This document shows, one piece after another, positions 60,249 through 64,000 of a stretch of DNA of 64,000 nucleotides (position 1 is the stretch's first letter; every line of letters starts with the position of its first letter). Origin of the DNA: Microbacterium tenebrionis (GTDB lineage Bacteria > Actinomycetota > Actinomycetes > Actinomycetales > Microbacteriaceae). Made by a program: the position numbers and the translations under genes. The DNA is taken from assembly GCF_903645325.1 (NCBI RefSeq), contig NZ_CAHJXQ010000001.1:558001-622000 (forward strand), read 5' to 3'. The notes under the pieces are model-generated. The model was not told the origin of the DNA and searched no databases. It was given only the letters and a program-made list of their open reading frames with translations.

Positions 60249-61757
60249 TTGAACACCAGGACCCCCTTCCGTGCATCGGCGGTGAGCGCCGTCGTGCTCA
60301 GCGCCGTCGTGCTCGCCGGATGCTCCGGAGCCAGCGATTCCGCCCCGTCCGACGCGGGCACAGCCCCGGAGACGGTCGTCGCGCTGGCCGGCGACATCGA
60401 CAACTTCGACCCGCACACGAATCAGCTCAACATCTACGAGTACGCGATCAGGGAGCTGGTCTTCAGTTCCCTCGTCGACTACGACGTAGATCTCAACCTG
60501 CAGCCCGACCTAGCCGAGTATGAGGTCAACGAGGACGCGACGCAGTTCACGTTCTCCCTCGACGCCGACGCCGTCTTCCAGGACGGCACCGACGTCGACG
60601 CCGCAGCGGTCGTCTCCTCACTGGAGCGGGCGGCCGACGCCTCGAACTCGATCTGGTCGGGCCGACTGGCCGACGTCAAGAGCTACGAGACTCCCGATGA
60701 CGACACCGTCGTGATCACACTGAACAGCCCGAATGCCGCGTTCCTGGCGGGCCTCGCCTCGATCGCGATCATCGCCCCGGACGCGACCGCCGACGTGGCC
60801 AAGAAGCCGGTCGGCTCCGGCCCGTACTCGTTCGTGAGCTGGACACCCAACAGCGAGATCGTGCTGGAGCGGTTCGACGACTACTTCGGCACCCAGGGTG
60901 CCAGTGAGAGGATCGTCTACAGGCCGGTCTCCGATCAGCAGGTCGCGCTGAACAACCTGTACAGCGGCGACATCGACATCATCAGCTCGATCACGTCGGC
61001 CACGAAGGGGCAGTTCGACGCCACCCGGGCTCAGCTCGTCGAGCCGAGCGCGAGCAACTCCATGTCGCTCATCGAGTTCAACTCGTCCGGTGCGCTGGCG
61101 GACGTGCGCGTGCGGCAGGCCCTCGCCTATGCGCTCGACAAGGACGCGATCCGCGAGATCGCGTACGGGGGTGCGGGCGCGAGCACGTGGAGCCCGCTGC
61201 CGGAGTCGAGCTGGGCGTACGCGGAGCAGACCGGTTATCCGTACGACCTCGACAAGGCCGAGGCGCTGCTCGTGGAGGCGGGGGCCGAGGGACTCAGTTT
61301 CACGTTGGAGATCCCGTCCGGGTTCCCCGACGCCGAGCAGATCGCACGCGTCTGGCAGTCGTCGTTGGCCGAGATCGGCGTCACACTGACGCCGAACGTG
61401 ACCGAGCTCTCCGTCTGGCTGGACGCATACGTGTCCCGGTCCTACGACGCGACCTGGAACACGTTCAATGTAGGCGCCGACCCGAACTCGTACTTCGACA
61501 TCATCATGCAGCCGCACCTCGCCGATGACTATCCGAACGCCCAGGTGCAGCAGCTCGTGTCCGACGCCGTCGCCGTCTCCGACGAGTCGGAGCGGGCGGA
61601 GATCTACGCGCAGCTGCAGAAGATCCTCGTCGACGAGCTGCCGGTCATGACCGTGCAGTCGACGCCGATCTACTCGGCGGCCGCGAACGGCGTGTCGGGA
61701 TATGCCGTGAACCCCCTCGGCTGGTCGCTGCTGGCCGGGGCGTCGGTCTCCGAGTGA
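60249..61757 (+). CDS. Dipeptide-type ABC substrate-binding lipoprotein
   Basis: SBP family 5 protein (DppA/OppA-like), 502 residues. The start is TTG 60249 with GAGAGGAA about seven bases upstream. The signal peptide ends in lipobox LAGC with Cys25. Family regions follow: IREITYG-like segment IREIAYGGAGASTWSPLP and the C-terminal EIYAQLQKILVDELPVM. It lies 53 nt after the PLP enzyme gene and is followed by two permease genes. No ATPase genes are visible before the window ends. It should bind a peptide-like or acyl-amino-acid ligand. Confidence 0.92.
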   Translation: MNTRTPFRASAVSAVVLSAVVLAGCSGASDSAPSDAGTAPETVVALAGDIDNFDPHTNQLNIYEYAIRELVFSSLVDYDVDLNLQPDLAEYEVNEDATQFTFSLDADAVFQDGTDVDAAAVVSSLERAADASNSIWSGRLADVKSYETPDDDTVVITLNSPNAAFLAGLASIAIIAPDATADVAKKPVGSGPYSFVSWTPNSEIVLERFDDYFGTQGASERIVYRPVSDQQVALNNLYSGDIDIISSITSATKGQFDATRAQLVEPSASNSMSLIEFNSSGALADVRVRQALAYALDKDAIREIAYGGAGASTWSPLPESSWAYAEQTGYPYDLDKAEALLVEAGAEGLSFTLEIPSGFPDAEQIARVWQSSLAEIGVTLTPNVTELSVWLDAYVSRSYDATWNTFNVGADPNSYFDIIMQPHLADDYPNAQVQQLVSDAVAVSDESERAEIYAQLQKILVDELPVMTVQSTPIYSAAANGVSGYAVNPLGWSLLAGASVSE

Positions 61758-61776
61758 TCCGGGGAGGGCGAGGAAT

Positions 61777-62736
61777 ATGAAACTGGCGAGACGCGCGGCG
61801 GTCGAGGCCGCCAAGCTCCTGGTCGTGCTCTGGCTCGTATCGGTGCTGGTGTTCCTCGCCCTCCGTCTCACACCCGGGGACCCCGCGGTCCTGCTGCTCG
61901 GCCCGCAGGCAGGGCGCCCGGACGCGGCGGCGACATTGGAGCGGCTTCGGCAGGAGATGGGGCTGGACCAGCCCTGGCCCGTGCAGTACGCCATCTGGCT
62001 TGGCAACATCCTGGGGGGAGACTTCGGGGAGTCGGCGCGTAGCGGCGAGCCAGTCGTCGCTCTCATCCTGCAGGCGTTGCCGTCGACGCTCTGGCTGATC
62101 GGGCTCACCGTCCTCGTGTCGGTCCCGATCGCGGTGCTCCTCGGGATGAGGGCCGCCTACCGGCCGACGGGGTGGCTCGCCCGGGTCGTCCGCGGCGGCA
62201 CGACGGTCGCGATCGCCGTGCCGGGTGTCTGGCTCGGCCTGCTCCTCATCATCCTGTTCTCCGTGACTCTCCGCGCGCTCCCCTCCGGCGGCTTCGTTGA
62301 TCCGTTCGACGACCTCGGCGGCTTCCTGTCGCATATGGTGCTGCCCGTGCTCACCCTCGCGGTCTTCCTCGCCGCCGTGCTCACGCGCTTCGTGTACGCG
62401 GAGGCCGTCGACGTGTTCCGCCAGGACTACATGCGCACGGCCCTGGCGATGGGGCTGTCCGAACGGAGACGCGTCTTCGTGTACGCGACGCGCAACGCCG
62501 TGCTTCCGATGATCACCATCGTCGGCGTGCAGATCGGTGCGCTGATCGGCGGGGGAGTCCTCGTCGAGGCGGTCTTCGGCCTCGGAGGACTCGGGCAGCT
62601 GCTGCTCAGCAGCGTCTTGAACAGGGACTATCTCGTCGTACAGGGCGCGGTGCTCCTGACGACGGTCTTCGTCCTACTGATCGGCTACCTCGCCGACATC
62701 GCGTACCGTCTCGTCGACCCGAGGATCAGCAAATGA
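61777..62736 (+). CDS. Dipeptide-type ABC permease 1
   Basis: DppB-like membrane subunit, 319 residues with six hydrophobic segments. The N-terminal SVLVFLALRLTPGDPAVLL segment and the coupling loop RTALAMGLSERRRVFVYATR, which contacts the ATPase, are present. The start has GGGAGGG upstream in the 19-nt gap after the lipoprotein gene. It overlaps permease 2 by 4 nt. Confidence 0.92.
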   Translation: MKLARRAAVEAAKLLVVLWLVSVLVFLALRLTPGDPAVLLLGPQAGRPDAAATLERLRQEMGLDQPWPVQYAIWLGNILGGDFGESARSGEPVVALILQALPSTLWLIGLTVLVSVPIAVLLGMRAAYRPTGWLARVVRGGTTVAIAVPGVWLGLLLIILFSVTLRALPSGGFVDPFDDLGGFLSHMVLPVLTLAVFLAAVLTRFVYAEAVDVFRQDYMRTALAMGLSERRRVFVYATRNAVLPMITIVGVQIGALIGGGVLVEAVFGLGGLGQLLLSSVLNRDYLVVQGAVLLTTVFVLLIGYLADIAYRLVDPRISK

Positions 62737-63611
62737 GCACATCGACCCTTCGCGTCCCCGTCCGCGAGCGCGGCGGCATCTGGGCGCCCGTGCGTCGTCT
62801 TGGCCCCGCCCGCCTCGTCATGATCGTCTTCGGGGTGGTCGTGCTCCTCATGGCGCTGTGGCCGGGCCTCTTCTCGCCGCACTCGCCGACGGCCATCGAT
62901 GCCACGGCGATCCTGCAGCCGCCGAGCCTGGCGCATCCGATGGGCACCGACGAGGCGGGTGCGGACATCTGGGCGCGGATCGTGCACGCCGTCCGGCTCG
63001 AGATCCTCATCGCGGCGGGCAGCGTGCTGATCGCCCTCCTCATCGGCGTGCCCACCGGTCTCATCGCCGGCAGCTCACGCCGCTGGCCGGACTGGGCCCT
63101 CTCCAGCACAGCCTCGGCGACGCTGGCCTTCCCCCTCATCCTCTTCGCCATCCTCATGGTCGCGAGCTTCGGGGCGAGCGGGACAAGCCTGACGGCGATC
63201 ATCGGCTTCCTGTTCTTCCCCCGTGTCTTCCTTCTCGTCCGGGCTCAGACCAGGTCGCTGCGGGAGCGCGATTTCATCACCGCCGTCCGCGTGGTGGGGG
63301 CGGGCCCCGTCCGCACGCTCGTGCGTCACATCCTGCCGAACGCCGCCGGCCCTCTCGCCACCCTCGTGCCGCAGCTCATGTCGGAGGCCATCCTCATCGA
63401 GGCCGGTCTCAGCTACCTCGGCCTGGGCGTACCGCTTCCTCAAGCGACCTGGGGGACGATCCTCGAGTCGTCGAAGGACTACTACATGACGGCGCCGTAC
63501 TATGCGGTCGCCGCCGGCGTCGCGATCACTCTCGTCGCCGCGGCGCTCATGTACGCGGGCGAGCTCATTGCGGAGTCCACCAATCCGCTGCGCCGGAGGA
63601 GGACCGCATGA
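62733..63611 (+). CDS. Dipeptide-type ABC permease 2
   Basis: DppC-like membrane subunit, 292 residues. It has the HPMGTDEAGADIWARIVHAV motif typical of this subunit, the coupling loop around ERDFITAVRVVGAGPVRTL, and the ILIEAGLSYLGLGVPLP segment. Five or six hydrophobic segments are present. ATGA overlaps link it to both neighbours. Confidence 0.92.
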   Translation: MSTSTLRVPVRERGGIWAPVRRLGPARLVMIVFGVVVLLMALWPGLFSPHSPTAIDATAILQPPSLAHPMGTDEAGADIWARIVHAVRLEILIAAGSVLIALLIGVPTGLIAGSSRRWPDWALSSTASATLAFPLILFAILMVASFGASGTSLTAIIGFLFFPRVFLLVRAQTRSLRERDFITAVRVVGAGPVRTLVRHILPNAAGPLATLVPQLMSEAILIEAGLSYLGLGVPLPQATWGTILESSKDYYMTAPYYAVAAGVAITLVAAALMYAGELIAESTNPLRRRRTA

Positions 63612-64000
63612 CCGGGTTCACGATCCGCGGAGCGCGTGTGGTCGACGGCACCGGTGCACCCGCCGTCACCGCCGACGTCGTCGTCCGTGACGGGCGCATC
63701 GCGACGATCGGCGAGGGTGAGTCCTCCGGCCGTCGCGTCGACGCCGACGGCCTCGTCCTGGCGCCGGGGTTCATCGACATGCACGCGCACTCCGACCTCT
63801 CCCGGTTCGCCTATCCCGGCGGGGAGACGAGGGCGCTCCAGGGGATCACCACGGAGGTGGTCGGCAACTGCGGCATGAGCCCGGCGCCGGCGTCCGACCC
63901 GGGCTTCCGCGACACGATCGGCACGATCGACGTCGCGCCCCTCGGGGACTTCGCCTGGAGCACCCCGGTCGAGTACCTCGACGCGGTGGCCGAGGTGGAG
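63608..64000 (+). CDS. N-acyl-D-amino-acid deacylase-like amidohydrolase, partial
   Basis: The first 131 residues of a D-aminoacylase-family protein; it runs off the window end. Visible features are the N-terminal beta strands FTIRGARVVDGTGAPAV, metal ligands His59 and His61 in FIDMHAHSD, and the GITTEVVGNCGMSP segment with Cys88 in the position of the metal-bridging cysteine of D-aminoacylases. The family hydrolyses N-acyl-D-amino acids or D-configured amide bonds. Coupled to permease 2 by ATGA, which supports import and deacylation of the same compound. Confidence 0.88.
   Translation, partial: MTGFTIRGARVVDGTGAPAVTADVVVRDGRIATIGEGESSGRRVDADGLVLAPGFIDMHAHSDLSRFAYPGGETRALQGITTEVVGNCGMSPAPASDPGFRDTIGTIDVAPLGDFAWSTPVEYLDAVAEVE

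Overview
The window is high-GC DNA from an actinobacterium, most likely a Microbacteriaceae species close to Microbacterium (inference). The evidence is GAC/GCC/CTC-dominated codon use, the recurring 7-mer GGATGCC/GGCATCC, an actinobacterial acyl-CoA carboxylase block (accA3, maf, accD5, accE beside lpdA, PNP and pmmB), a DUF3039 gene, POL-PE-LIG LigD with Ku, and many leaderless genes with a TANNNT box 6-7 nt before the start codon. No rRNA, tRNA, CRISPR array or transposase was seen.

Layout. 0.2-1.3 kb: GDP-mannose pyrophosphorylase. 1.4-10.5 kb: nucleoside uptake and salvage, with a BMP lipoprotein, ABC ATPase, two permeases, cdd, deoA, add and a PfkB kinase. 10.6-18.3 kb: a self-contained mannitol PTS locus (EIIB-like protein, HPr, Enzyme I, EIICB, EIIA, MtlD) with divergent MtlR and a second HPr; ptsI carries a frameshift. 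18.4-31.1 kb: pmmB and PNP, lpdA, a frameshifted accA3, maf, a TrmA/RumA-type RNA methyltransferase, a three-gene signalling operon, then accE and accD5. 31.2-39.2 kb: a defence island in which a type I restriction-modification system is split by two toxin-antitoxin modules (higBA and Phd/PIN) and flanked by an XRE regulator. 39.3-53.5 kb: housekeeping and conserved genes, including a nucleotidyltransferase, an ABC exporter with a long charged N-terminal extension, pncB, murI-rph-rdgB, a CDF transporter, ligD/ku and a DedA protein. 53.8-64 kb: an IclR-controlled cluster that runs off the window end.

How the parts work together. The nucleoside operon imports nucleosides, deaminates cytidine and adenosine and phosphorolyses thymidine; PNP and phosphomutase encoded nearby would handle purine nucleosides and sugar phosphates. 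The PTS locus brings its own HPr and Enzyme I, so mannitol uptake may not need general PTS genes elsewhere. In the R-M island hsdM and hsdS overlap, hsdR has its own start region, and matching inverted repeats lie just upstream of hsdR and hsdM, the latter between hsdM and the divergent XRE gene. This suggests co-regulation by that XRE protein.

The last 10 kb encodes a dipeptide-type ABC importer, an N-acyl-D-amino-acid deacylase-like amidohydrolase, a D-threonine-aldolase/D-serine-dehydratase-like PLP enzyme, a class III aminotransferase, a Gfo/Idh/MocA dehydrogenase, a second amidohydrolase and an uncharacterised protein. The best reading is import and breakdown of an N-acylated or D-configured amino-acid compound; the substrate is unknown. 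Its codon use differs from the neighbouring core, which hints at acquisition.
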